Source: Copromyces sp. CBS 386.78
Lineage: Eukaryota > Ascomycota > Sordariomycetes > Sordariales > Sordariaceae
DNA: 64,000 nt
NCBI GenBank assembly: GCA_030685235.1
Contig: MU839092.1
Span: forward strand, 360,275 to 424,274
Reading direction: 5' to 3'
Numbering within the stretch: the stretch's first letter is position 1; every line of letters begins with the position of its first letter. Shown piece by piece: positions 1 through 11,864 of the stretch. The notes under the pieces are model-generated. The model was not told the DNA's origin. It made no database searches and worked only from the letters and a program-made list of their open reading frames with translations. Made by a program: the position numbers and the translations under genes.

Positions 1-3000
1 ATAATTTTTGGGCGTTCCTTATAATAAGAATAAGATCCTTAAAGTATAATTTAAATACTATAGTAATATTACCCCCGATAATAGTTCTAAAGCTAATAAA
101 TTCGTTCTTATTATACTAATAGGAATTTAGGTTAATAATATATTTGTTAATAAATAAGATTTCGTAAAAATACTATTAATTAATTTTATAGAGGTTATTA
201 AACGAAGAGGAAATCTATTATTCGGTCGGTCTAATTTTAGCGAAGATATTTTTTTTATATTCGAGTAGCGGAATTTTAGTAATTAAAAGAAAAGTAGATC
301 CGCTTTTACCTGAATTATTTCACCTTACGATATTTTAACGCTAGTAATTAATTATATAAAATTTATCGATAAATTTTCTCTATTTAGAAGAGATATAACC
401 CGCTTTACTCCTTTACTTACGCTCTACGTCTCTATTAAGTATAAGGGAAGTAAGAAGGTTATAATTCTTTTAAATACGAGGGTTAAGTATAATATTATTA
501 ATAAGGTATTAGTTAATAATTTGGGTTTTTAAAATATTTTTATTTAAATTGCTAATATTAATAATAATAAAGGTAGGAAGGGATTCCTTAATAAGATATA
601 TAAAAAGGTCTATTTATTTAATAAGGGAAGAGAAGTTTATTTTTTTATTATTGAGTAAATTTTGTTTAATTACAATATTATTTTAGGGTTACTATTTTTT
701 TAGGATATTAACGTTTATATAATTTATAATAAGGGAAAAAAGAATTATATAGTTATAATTTTTGAAGGGGTAATAATTTACGCTACGCTAATTATTAATT
801 TAGAAATTTTGAGGGAGGACCGATAGTAAGTTTAATTCTCCTATTATAGTTGTATCCTTAAGTATTTATAGAGAAAAGGAGGATTTAAGGATATAGGGAG
901 GAAAAGTAGTTAAATTACTTAAATAATTGGAGTTTAAGGAAGATAATAAATAGATTGCGCTGTTATTAAATACGGTAGCCGATTAATTATTAGATTTTCT
1001 ATAGATGGAGAAGGATGGATATAAAGAGTTGCGGGAGGTTTGGGGAAGGATTGTAGGAGACGATAGGGAGGAGGTATAAATTTTTAAATAAATTCGTTAA
1101 CGTATAAGGAGGATTTTAATAAAGTTATTAAAGGAGGTTGGTATTTATAGGGAAGGGTTTTTAAAGGGAAGATTAAAGGTAGTAGTATAGATTTATATAA
1201 TATATAAGCGGGCAAATTAGAAGGTTAATTTAATTGATAATACGGATTCTAAAAGTTTAAAATTAGATAGGGACTTAAATTAGAAGATAAAAAAATTAGA
1301 AGTAATAAAGGAGCGGATTATTAATTTATTTAAAAATTTCGGTTCGGAGTGGGATTAATATATTATTTTAAAGTTTACGGAGTTAATTTATAGGTTAAGG
1401 TTAATAGAGCAGCGATTTTAGGCTATATTTAAGAAGGTTTAAAATATTTTTAACGAAGGAAAAATTGAGCTTTTTATTTATATCTTTTATAATAGGAAGT
1501 AAATTCTAGCTTAGGACTTTATAAAGTATAGTAAATTATATTCTGATATTATTCTCCTTTAGTAGATCTGTATTATCCTTTATTCCGTTTAGTAATTAAA
1601 ATTTATTCCGATATTAAAGGCTTTTTATATTAAAGTATGCGATTTATTAAAGGATAGGATTAAGAAAGGGATTTTGGAGGAAAGTTATATAGTATATTAT
1701 AATAATTGGTTTTTAGTTATAAAGAAGGATAGGGGTTTACGCTTAATTAATAATATTTAGAAAATTAATAAGGTAATATTAAGGGATGTTAACCTACTAT
1801 TAGGTTGTAAGGAATTTAGTAAAGCCTTTAGAAGTTGTAAGATAATATCCTTATTAGACTTCTTTTTTGGGTATAATTAAATCCCCTTCGAAGAAATTAA
1901 TTGAGATATTATTATTTTTACGACCTTTCTTAACTTATTTCGGATAATTATTTTACTATAAAGAAGTATTAATTTTATTATATAATTTATAAAAATTATA
2001 ATTCGGATATTTTATAATTTAATCTTTAATATTTATTAATTATATTTCGACGATATTTATATTAAAGGACTTCGGTTAAATTATAGTAAGGAGCGGATTG
2101 GTACTAAGGGAGTTAGGAAATATGTATTGGAATATTTTATAAATATTAATAAAATACTTTTTAATATTAAGTTAATTAGAAGAATAATTGTAATTATTAA
2201 ATTATAATAGTATTAAAGGGAAATAATATTAATTAAATATTTATATATACCCGAAGGAAGAGTATTAAATAAGGATAAAGTTATTAAAATTAATAAGTAA
2301 ATTTATTATAAAGAGGATCCTAATAAGAAAGGGAAGGGCGTAGAAGAGGTCTGCTCTTTCTTAAATATTATAAGGTACTATAGGATTTAAATTAAAGGTT
2401 TTAGTATTATTATAATCCCCCTTTATATATTAATAAAGAAGGGTATTAAATAGTAATAGATTAAAAACGAATAATTCGTAATAGAGTATCTTTAGTATTT
2501 AATTATTATAATATTGATCTTCGCTATATTAATTTATAACGACGAGCGTTATAAAATAATTTATTTTATAGTAGACGTATTATTAGAAGGTTAGGGAGTA
2601 GTCCTAAAATAAATTAGCCCCGACGGAAAAAAATATTTATATCGTTTTAAAAGTAGGATTTAATCTAATATTAAAAAATACTATAATATTATAAAGAAAG
2701 AGTTTTAGGGTTTTCTTTATATTTTAAAACGGTTAAAAAGGTAATTATTTAATATTTATTTCGTTATTGAGACTAATACTATAATCTTAGTCTATTAATT
2801 AAATAATACTATTAGCGATATCTTTAGAATATTATTAATACAATACATCGCTTAGATTAAATTCTTTAACTTTAAAGTTAAATATATCTTTAGTTTTAAG
2901 AATATAATAATTAATAGTCTATTTTATAAGTTATTAAAGCCTTTTAATCTATATAAAAAAGAGTATAAAAAGGATATTAACGATTTTATTAATACGTAGA

Positions 3001-4460
3001 TTTATTCTAATTAAGCCGATAAATTTAATAAGCTAATTTTAAAAGGAAATTGGTTAGAATAGTTGGAGGAGATTACTAAGTATTTAATAACTTTTAAAAT
3101 ATTTATATATTTAAAATATATAATTATAAAATGTTAATTCCGTAGTAATACCCTTAAATTTATAATTTAAAATAATATTCTCTAATTGCAGTTAGCTATT
3201 CTAATATAGGTTTTCTAACGATTTATTAATAATTTAAAGGAGTACTAGTAAATTATAACTTATTATTATAACGAAGTAGGCTATTAAGGCTATAAAAGAA
3301 TATATTAGCGTATTATTAAATATTATTATTAGAAAAATATATATATTTAAATTAAGAAAATAATCCGCTCTTACCCCTAGTATTAAATATTTAGCCCGAA
3401 ACGTTTTAAGGACGGCTACCGCTAATTTTATCCTAATTCCTATCCTTTTAGGAAATAGACGTTAAATATTTAATACCTTTTAAAATTAAATAATAAAAGA
3501 ATTCCCTTTTTAGAGGCCCGAAACGATTTTACGGGCTATATCAAGGCAACCCTTCTTCCTAATACTATGTTTACGAGGGTAAAAGTATTCTTTAAATAAT
3601 TATTCTTAAAGTAAGGATACCCTTTTATAATTTTAGTAAATAGCGGTCTAGAATTCTAAAAAATTATAATAAAATATTTATTTTAGTTTAGGATTTTTAA
3701 AGAGTATATTACGCTTTATAATTCTAGGGCTAATAATACGAACGAATAAGGGTACGTAATAATTGCCTTTTTACTAATAAAAATAACCGACGGTAAAAGT
3801 ACCGATTAGAAAAAATATTTCCCTTACGTCCTTTTCGCCGATTGTATAATTATTAGAGGAAATTACGGATATATACCTTTCTAATTTATATATAGTTATA
3901 ACCCTATTTCCCTTATTAAATTTAATTTATTATTATAGCGAGTTATTAATTGGAAAAACGATAATAGGTAAATAATTAGGGAAGAATTAATTTATATAGT
4001 CGCTAAAATATATAAGGATATTAAGTATAAGTTTATTTAGGTAATAGAAAAAGTCGCTGTAGTAAGAGAAGTAATAGTTAACTATTATAATAAGTAGGAT
4101 TAGCGAAAAATACGATTTAAGAATGTTTAAATTAAAATTAATAATTTAGTTTTAAAGTATAATAGTATTCGTAGGATCGATATAAATTTTGTACGGAAAT
4201 TATTTTATCGTTAGCAAGGACTTTATTATATATATTAGATTTCTGCTTCGAGAAATATATATTATATTAATATTTTCGATAGAATACTGTTTAATAAGCC
4301 TGTAAGCGCTAAGAAGATTAAGAAATTTATATTTAGGGATAGAATAATATTAAATATTATAGATCCGAATTTAGGATTAAGAAGAGAGTGGATTAGCTTT
4401 ATAAAAAATATAAGGGAATTTAATTTGGAGGATAATAAGTTAATCGTAGAAGAGATATTA
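1..4460 (+). mobile_element. RIP-degraded Ty3/Gypsy pol remnant, left end outside window
   Basis: This is a degenerate LTR-retrotransposon polyprotein read on the plus strand through many TAA/TAG stops. A retroviral-type protease core lies near 455-530, where a LLDTG-type motif reads LLNTR. The reverse transcriptase active site reads YFDDI at 2043-2057, followed by the I-K-G-x-R stretch usual in fungal Gypsy elements. RNase H-like sequence follows at about 2560-2960. An integrase core runs from about 3400 to 3900 and contains an ARNDFTGY block and a downstream VNSGLEF, which corresponds to the usual DNGxEF. The domain order protease-RT-RNaseH-integrase is that of Gypsy rather than Copia. The 5' LTR and gag start lie left of the window, and I could not fix the 3' LTR. 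The element cannot encode a working protein. Confidence 0.85.
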
Positions 4461-7400
4461 AAGTGAGTATTGTAGGAGGAATTTATATTTTAAGAAGTTA
4501 AGAAAAAAGAGAAGGAAAAGAGGAGGATATAAAGTATTATTTTTAAGGATAGGATAAAATACAATTTCGAAAAATTAAAAGTTGAGGTTATAATATTTAG
4601 GGGGAAGCTATTAGGAAAATAGGCTTCGATAAAAGATTAATTATTAATTATATTAATCCGTATTTTGTTTATAGACGGATTTTTCCTTTATATTTTATTT
4701 ATTTTATTATTTATTTTTATTACTCTTTTTACTTTTCTTTTATCTTTATTTATATATTAATTAATTAAAGGAAGTTCCCCCCTAGTTCTATAATATAAAA
4801 TTCCTAACCTATTTTTTATTGAAGGGAATTATATTTTTAGGTAGGAGTAAATTTAAATTAAATAATTAAAACGCTAGTATTCTTATTATATATTATATTA
4901 CCCTTTTCCTTTTTATATTTTCTTTTTCCTTCTTATTATTATTATAATTTAGGTTTATTATTATAAAAGTAGTCGATTAGTATCTACTTACTTTCGAAGG
5001 GAAGATTAAAATACTAAGTAGTTAGGTATAGATCCGTATTAAAGGAAGAAAATATTAAGGGAAGATTCTTATCCTATTATTGGAAAAACTTTTACGATTT
5101 TTTCTTTTATTATTCTTTTATTTATATATGGGAAATACTTAATTCTTTTAGTATTTAGACCTTAACGTTCTTATACTACCCTAATTACTAGTAAAAGGGA
5201 TTTTCGCTATTCCTTTTATATTTAACGATCTTCTTAGGGCGTAATTTAAAAGTAACGGGCTCTCTTATTTTTATAGTTTTAGCCCTCGCTTTAAATAATT
5301 TTAATTTTATATTACTATTATTATTATTATTATTAATACTTTTATTAGAATTATCGCTACTAATAAAAGGGGTTTCCTCCTTATTAATTTCCTTCCTTTT
5401 AGGAGCCTTTTTAAGGATAATTTTCCGATCCTCTTAAAATTTCCTTAATAAAATAGTTCTCTCTATATTAACCGCTATTTACGTAGCCTCTTATTTTACT
5501 ATACGATTATTATCCTTATCTTCGGCTTTATTTTTATATTTTTTATTTTCGTCGAAATCTTTATTGGATTTTTTTTTATTATTTCTTATTTCGATATTAC
5601 TATTTAAATTTCTATTGGAGGGTTTATTACTATTGTCGCCGTCGTTCTATTAGAAGGATAGAAATTCTTCTTTATCTTTCTCCGATTTATAATTGTTATA
5701 AATAGTATAATTATTACTTTTTAAACTTAATTAATAGTATTCGAATATAATATAGTTGGCCTAATAACGAATTTTATAAGGGATCCGTATTTTAATTTTA
5801 GTCTAGTCTTCTTATCTAATACTTTTAATAATTAAGAAATCGCTTCCTTATCTATAATTGCTAGTTATAATATAATATAAGCGAATAAAATTAGGGTTCT
5901 TTTGGGCGAGAAATTCGAAGTCCTAGAGGTTTTCTATAAAAGAATTATATTAGTCGGCTTTTTTACCGAATTAAGTATAATTCCCGTAAATTCCCCTTTT
6001 AATATTGGTTAATATAGATATACAATTTAGGAAAGGGGCTTAAATATTTAGGGTTTTTTATTTCCCTTCTATTGTAAAAATAGAAACGAAGGTTTTTTAG
6101 AGTTAGGAAATATAGTAAGAATACGGGTAGCGGTTTTTAGAAGTAAAAGTAATTAGTAAAAAATCATTTAAGAAGATAGGGATAAACGGATTTGTATGGA
6201 AAATTAAAGTTTTAAATTAAAAAATTTAAAATACGTTCCTTTTTTCCTGTAAGGGATATAGTATAAAGATTATACGGTTAAGCTCCTTTTTTTTTAATAA
6301 ATATATATTAAAGGGAAGTTTTACCTTCGTTAGTAATTAGCGAAAGAAAAATACAATAATATTCGCTAGTTAGCGGAAAAATATCGATAAGCTTTTTAAA
6401 GGTAATAGGGTTTAAAAGTAGTATTTATTTTAAATATAGTTAGCTTATAAATTTAAATTAAATAATAATAAAAATTTATATTTTATACGTAAAAATCTTA
6501 TTAAATGCGTAACCTTTTATATTTTAAAGATTATCGGGTATAATAGGGTTTATAAAAGGGTTAATATAAATTTTAAAAAGGAATTACTTCTTTCTATTAA
6601 GCCTTTCGTTAATATATTTAGGATTATTCTTAGTAATAAGGGGATATACGGACGTAGGGTCTATATAAATTGGAAGGGCGAATTTCTTTTTAATTAAGAA
6701 GGTTAAATTTAGAATATTAGGAATTGCTTAAAAATTTGTATTAACGTATTTCGGAAAAAGATTTAGCTATTATATTATTTCTTAAATAAGATTTATTAAA
6801 ATAGGAAAATTATTTCTAAATATAGTAAATAATTAGATTATATATAGTTGAAGAAGTAAGACGGATATTAGTAATTAAGGAAAAAGAATATATAAAAAAG
6901 AAAAAGGATAAGAGGAGGAGATTTATTAGCGGTTAAAGGGTAAAAATAGTAATTCCTTCGAATGTAGACAGTATAATTAATAATTTAAGCGTTAATTAAA
7001 TAATTAGTATAGGGATATAATAGAAATTTATAAAATAAGGGGATAGGAGAATAGGTTAATATTTATAGGAATTAATAAACGATAATTAAAGTATTATATT
7101 ATTAGGACGACGTTTAATTAATATTTAGACGGATAATAACCGGTACTAATTTATATTTGGGTATTCTTTTTTAAGCTTCCTTAAAAATAAATTTACTTTT
7201 TATAATAAAGTTTCTCTTTTTTCCTTCGATAATAATAATTTACTTATTTAATTAAAAAAGGATATAATACGATTTAAAATCTTTTCCTAATTAAAGATAA
7301 GTATAATAATTAGTATAAATAAATTATCCGAAATTATTTAAATATTCTTCGAATAATAAGGTATTAAAGCCGAAACTTACGAGGAAATCTTTATTCGACC

Positions 7401-9480
7401 GGGGGAAGTTTACCTACCGAAACCCGAATTGGCTAGAGATTTTAATTACGCTGACGATTAGCGTTTTTTTAGATATATAAAGAATAGGAAATTAAATATT
7501 ATAGGATCCGTACCTTACGAAATTTAGGGTAATAACGATAATAATAAAAGTATTTTTATTCGGGCGTTCGGAGAAGATTTCTATTTACTAGTAAATTAGT
7601 AGGTTAATTCCGCCTAATTAAATAAAATTCTATAGAAAAGTCTAATTTTCGGGATAGCTAACCTTTAATATTATATAAATATTTATAATTATTTCAATAG
7701 GTTCTCTATTATTAGAAGTATTGTATAGATATTAAGAAAGTTCGGGGATAAAATATATATTCTTTTTAACGTAGAGATTTTTACGTTAAAAATTTTATAG
7801 TTTTAAAGCGTAGGGGAAGAAATTATAATTTTCCTTAAAATTACCCGATTTTAATATTTATTTATTTATTATAATTAGTATTTCGTCTTCGTAATTTATA
7901 ATTAGGCGGTAATAATATAGTATTATTACAATTCGGTATTCGACGAAGAAAGGATAGAATTAATTTATTTCGTTTATAAAGTTTTTATAATTTCCTATTA
8001 TAATATTTATAGTAGGTATAGAAGAAGGGTCGATTTAAGTGACCGACGATAGTAGTTAAATATAAGGTTTTTTACCTAATAGTTAATGTAAATTTATAAT
8101 CTTTAAGTTTTAAAGGTAGTAAAAATATTCTTTATTAAAATAAAGTAGAAGGATTTCTATTTAAATTTAAACGGTACTTTAATACTAATTTTATAGGAAA
8201 TAAAGTAGTACTAGCGATTTTAAATTTAGTTAAACGATTTTTTATAATTAAAAAGTATAATAGTCCAGTAATAAATAAAGGCTATATATAATTATATTTA
8301 AATAATTTAAATATAGTCGATAATAAAGTTGATAGGATTAAAAGAAAAGAATAATATTTATTAATATTCTTAAATATATTACGGAAAATTCGCCTAATTA
8401 AATATAGTATAGAATAAATCCCTTTATAGCCCTAAAATATTTAGAAGAAGTAGGAAGTTTAAAATTTTAGAGGAGGAATAAGGAGAATAGAACGCTTTTT
8501 ACGACTTATTTAATTAGGGATAGGGAGAGCCTTTAAATTTTATAATTCGTATTTAAAATAGTTTTATTTCTAATAAAAATAGAGGAGTAAATCCCCTCTT
8601 AATTAGTATATTAAAAATATTAATAGTTATTTTTAAAATATTTAAATTATAAAGACTATTAATTAAGATTTTAAACGTACTAAAGAAGAATTATAGAGTT
8701 ACTAAATACGAGAAGGACGAAGAAAAATTGAGTATATTAGGGTTTAAAAATCAATTTATTATTAATTATTTTATCTTACTTACGAAGAAATTAATAGATA
8801 AAAGCCTAAAGGATACAAAGGGGGCTAATAAGCGGGTTATTACTATTGAATATAAATATATATTAATATTCGTAAGAGATATAATTTAGGGTATATTTCT
8901 ACTTTTTATAATTAATATATTTAAATTATAAAAGATCTTTAACCGAGAGAAAAGGGGTATAAAGCAATTACGGAAGAAAGAGTAAACGAAGAAGGTAAAG
9001 GGAGCGTATAAGTAATAAATAGAGTGTAAAATTATTTATTAATTATTATTTGCTTAGGACTTTTTATTTTTATATAAAGTATAAATTATTACCTGCTACT
9101 TTAAGGAGTGTACTCTATCTTTTTCTTTATTGAATATTTAAGTTTGTAATGCGGAAGTAGTTTAATATATTTTTATTACTTCTAAAAAGAAAATTTAAAT
9201 TAGGGCGTTTTATTAGAATAAATATTAAAATATTTGTAGAGTTAGGATATTAAGGAGCGGATTTACTCTAGGGCTAAATAAGGTTAAAAATAGAAAAGTA
9301 TAAGAAGGATAGTATCCCCTTTTAAATTAGAAGTAAGTAAGTAGAGAATAACGAATTGAATATTAATATTTTTAAAATCTTTGTAATATTCTTTTTTAAA
9401 ATTTTTAATCGTATTCGTGAAGTATTTTCTATTTTCTTTGATACCGACTTTTAAATCCGTACCTCGCTATTTTGAGAAAA
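4461..9480. repeat. AT-rich RIP-degraded repeat block, family not identified
   Basis: About 5 kb with almost no CpA or TpG and abundant TpA. No intact gene is present. One long degraded plus-strand frame runs from 7393 to about 8095, roughly 230 codons interrupted only by TAA and TAG; I do not recognise the protein. On the minus strand, about 5650 down to 5150 reads as a lysine/asparagine-rich, low-complexity stretch ending in K-L-R-P-K-K-I-x-K-Y, loosely like a fungal Gypsy gag, but this is weak. The 3' LTR of the Gypsy remnant to the left may lie near 4600-4950, but I found no matching copy to prove it. Confidence 0.55.
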
Positions 9481-9657
9481 GTATAGAGGTGAAGTTCTGT
9501 TTTACCTTCTGTCTTTCCTTTTGGTGATTTTATGGTTGTGATTTGATAATTCTATTTAGTTCTACAGACAAGATTATCAATTCTAGATCTGCTCCTCACT
9601 ATGTAAGTTTGTGTGGTGTGGCCCCGTTCCTTTGTTGGTGTGGTTTTGCTCTATTTC

Positions 9658-11750
9658 AATGGTGATGATGGCGGCGTCGATGACGACCCTGAGGAGGAGG
9701 ACCTAGAGGAGGCTGACGATGCTGATGCTGCTAACCGTCTTACCCAATAACCTAACGACGGGCAAGGAGTTCGTAAGGCATTCGAGGAGCCACCAGCTGA
9801 AGCCATCGCTCTACAAAGTCGTAATGTGCCTGCTTATAATCCAGCTCGTCGATTCTATTAAAACTCGTATAAGGGGTTTTAGAAGGTATAGAAGCAGGTG
9901 GTTTACGCTGATAACGAAGGTTGCTTTAAGAGGGTATAGCAGTTGATGGTTAATAAATTTAGACGGCAAATTCGTAAGTATCCCCCCCCCCCTTCTATAA
10001 TAAATTATATACCTTTTTCGTCTATGCTTTTTTTATTTTACTATTAACTAACTGTCGTTTTTATAGCACTCCTCTCCTACCTCCATAGATATTATCTCCT
10101 ATAGATTAACGAGTTTAGTAACTATACTGTTTCGAAATATTGAAATTTTGGTATTAAAGTAACTAATTGAATCGAGTCTATACATAAGGCTATTAAACGT
10201 TTGCTTAAAAATCGTCTCTCTTCGCTAGACTAGTTATACGAGTATATACGATCTGCCTACCGCTTTTAAAAGTAGGAGTTTAAGAGGCGATATACGGTAG
10301 CGAAGTAAGAGTTTATACCGAAATATAAAAAGGTAAGGATATTTAATAATTTGGTATTAAAGGTGCGTAAAAATATTATCTTTTATTATTATATAAATAA
10401 ATTTAATTGCTCTTTAGGTTGCGCCGTATACTTTTAAACTTTTATAGTATTAATATTACTATACGTATAACGATTAACTTAAAGATCTAACTCAAAATCT
10501 AAACGTTAGTTATAAGAAGGAGTTTATTATTTAGTACAGTCTACTATATAAGCACTTTATATTGAAGTTATTACAAATAGACCCGCCACTAATATTAGTT
10601 ATAAATAATCTATTTATATATTAATAATTGAGGTTAGACGGCGGTACTAGGTTAATAGAGGCTGAGCGTTAAGCTTACGCTATTTAAAACCCTACTACCT
10701 TACCTAGTCGCCGAAGGAAAGCGGCCGTACCCGACCCAAACCTCACAAATTATATATATAGAGTATCGGGACGAAATTTCATAAACCCGGAAGTTTACGA
10801 GCCGCGCGACCTAAAGGGTAATCTAGGCCTGCCCGCTCAGCCTGCCCAACCTGCTACCGCCGCGCCAATTAACTATAACCGGTATAATAACCGCCGTGTA
10901 CTCTCTTACGACGAGCTTCCCCGCCGGGCAATATTACGAAATATAAGAGGGAGGGCACCAGCATCTACACCTCGCCGCCGCGGTAGAGGTAAAGGAGGAG
11001 GAGGAGGCACTTAACGAGCGGCAACGCAGGAGCTAATAGGAGAGGCCGCCCTTATTCGAACAAATTTCGAAGAATTACGCCAGAGCCTCATAGCAGGTCT
11101 CGCGGCATCACAAAGGATATAAACTCCAGCTCCAACTCCCTCTCCTTCACTATCGCCTTTTTACCCTCCAGCTTTACAGAGAGCTCCAGCACCCTCCCCA
11201 TCTCCCCATCCCTAAGGCTAGCAATAGCCGTATCACGGCCATCTACCAGCTCCTACCAGCTCTAATCAGCTTAGTTATAAGGTGCCAGCTCCTATCAAAC
11301 AGCTGCCTCAATACTAGGACGGTCCGCCGCCTTCTAACCAACAGCAAGGAGAAGGCTAGATTATACCAACAACCCAGTATAATCGAACTCCAATCCCCAT
11401 AGCACCCCCTCCAATGCCTCTAGTATATTTATAGGGATATATAAGACCTCTCCAACACTCTAGGCAATACTCTAGGCAGCACTTACATAGCGGGCATCAA
11501 AATCAGGGTAGGCACGTACACTCTAGGCATCAACAGCAAATACAACAACAAAGCCAATATAGGGGATAGCAATTACAGTAGCAACAACCGTATCAACACC
11601 CTCCACAGTAGACAATTAACTAAATTAATAACTCTAAATAACCTCACGTAAATAAATAACGACGACGACGTAGATATAGTAATACGCGGCCATTATTTTA
11701 GCGGTATACTGGCACGGCAGCAATATACACAGTATACTAGCTGGGCTTAC
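9658..11750 (+). pseudogene. Degenerate multi-exon gene of unknown function, moderately mutated
   Basis: The region is much less AT-rich than its neighbours. A frame from 9658 to 9973 encodes an acidic stretch (GDDGGVDDDPEEEDLEEAD) and then a basic segment, broken by CAA/CAG-to-TAA/TAG changes. It ends at a GTAAGT donor at 9974. A CTAAC branch site and a TATAG acceptor at 10066 give a plausible 93-bp fungal intron. A second recognisable coding stretch runs from about 10440 to 11750. It includes the block NPEVYEPRDLKGNLGLPAQ, an arginine/glycine patch, and a long proline- and glutamine-rich tail. The dense stops show it is dead. No catalytic motif is visible. It may be the accessory ORF of a mobile element; a tyrosine-recombinase origin was considered but is unsupported. 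Confidence 0.5.
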
Positions 11751-11856
11751 TCAGCGATAAAATGTGGGGGGGACTACCCAAGGACGGTTTTGGGACTACC
11801 CATCTACCGAATGCGATCTTTTAAGGCTCCTCTCCTCTCTAACTTGTTCTCTGCTC

Positions 11857-11864
11857 TACACTAG
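11857..11864. repeat. Left target-site duplication of hAT element (TACACTAG)
   Basis: The octamer TACACTAG lies directly before the left terminal inverted repeat and recurs exactly at 14332-14339 after the right one. Eight bp is the expected duplication length for hAT transposases. Confidence 0.93.

Noticed and set aside
9480..11856. CRISPR-like or other prokaryotic feature
   Set aside because: Introns, RIP and the gene content show a fungal nuclear genome. No spaced direct repeats were seen anywhere in the window.
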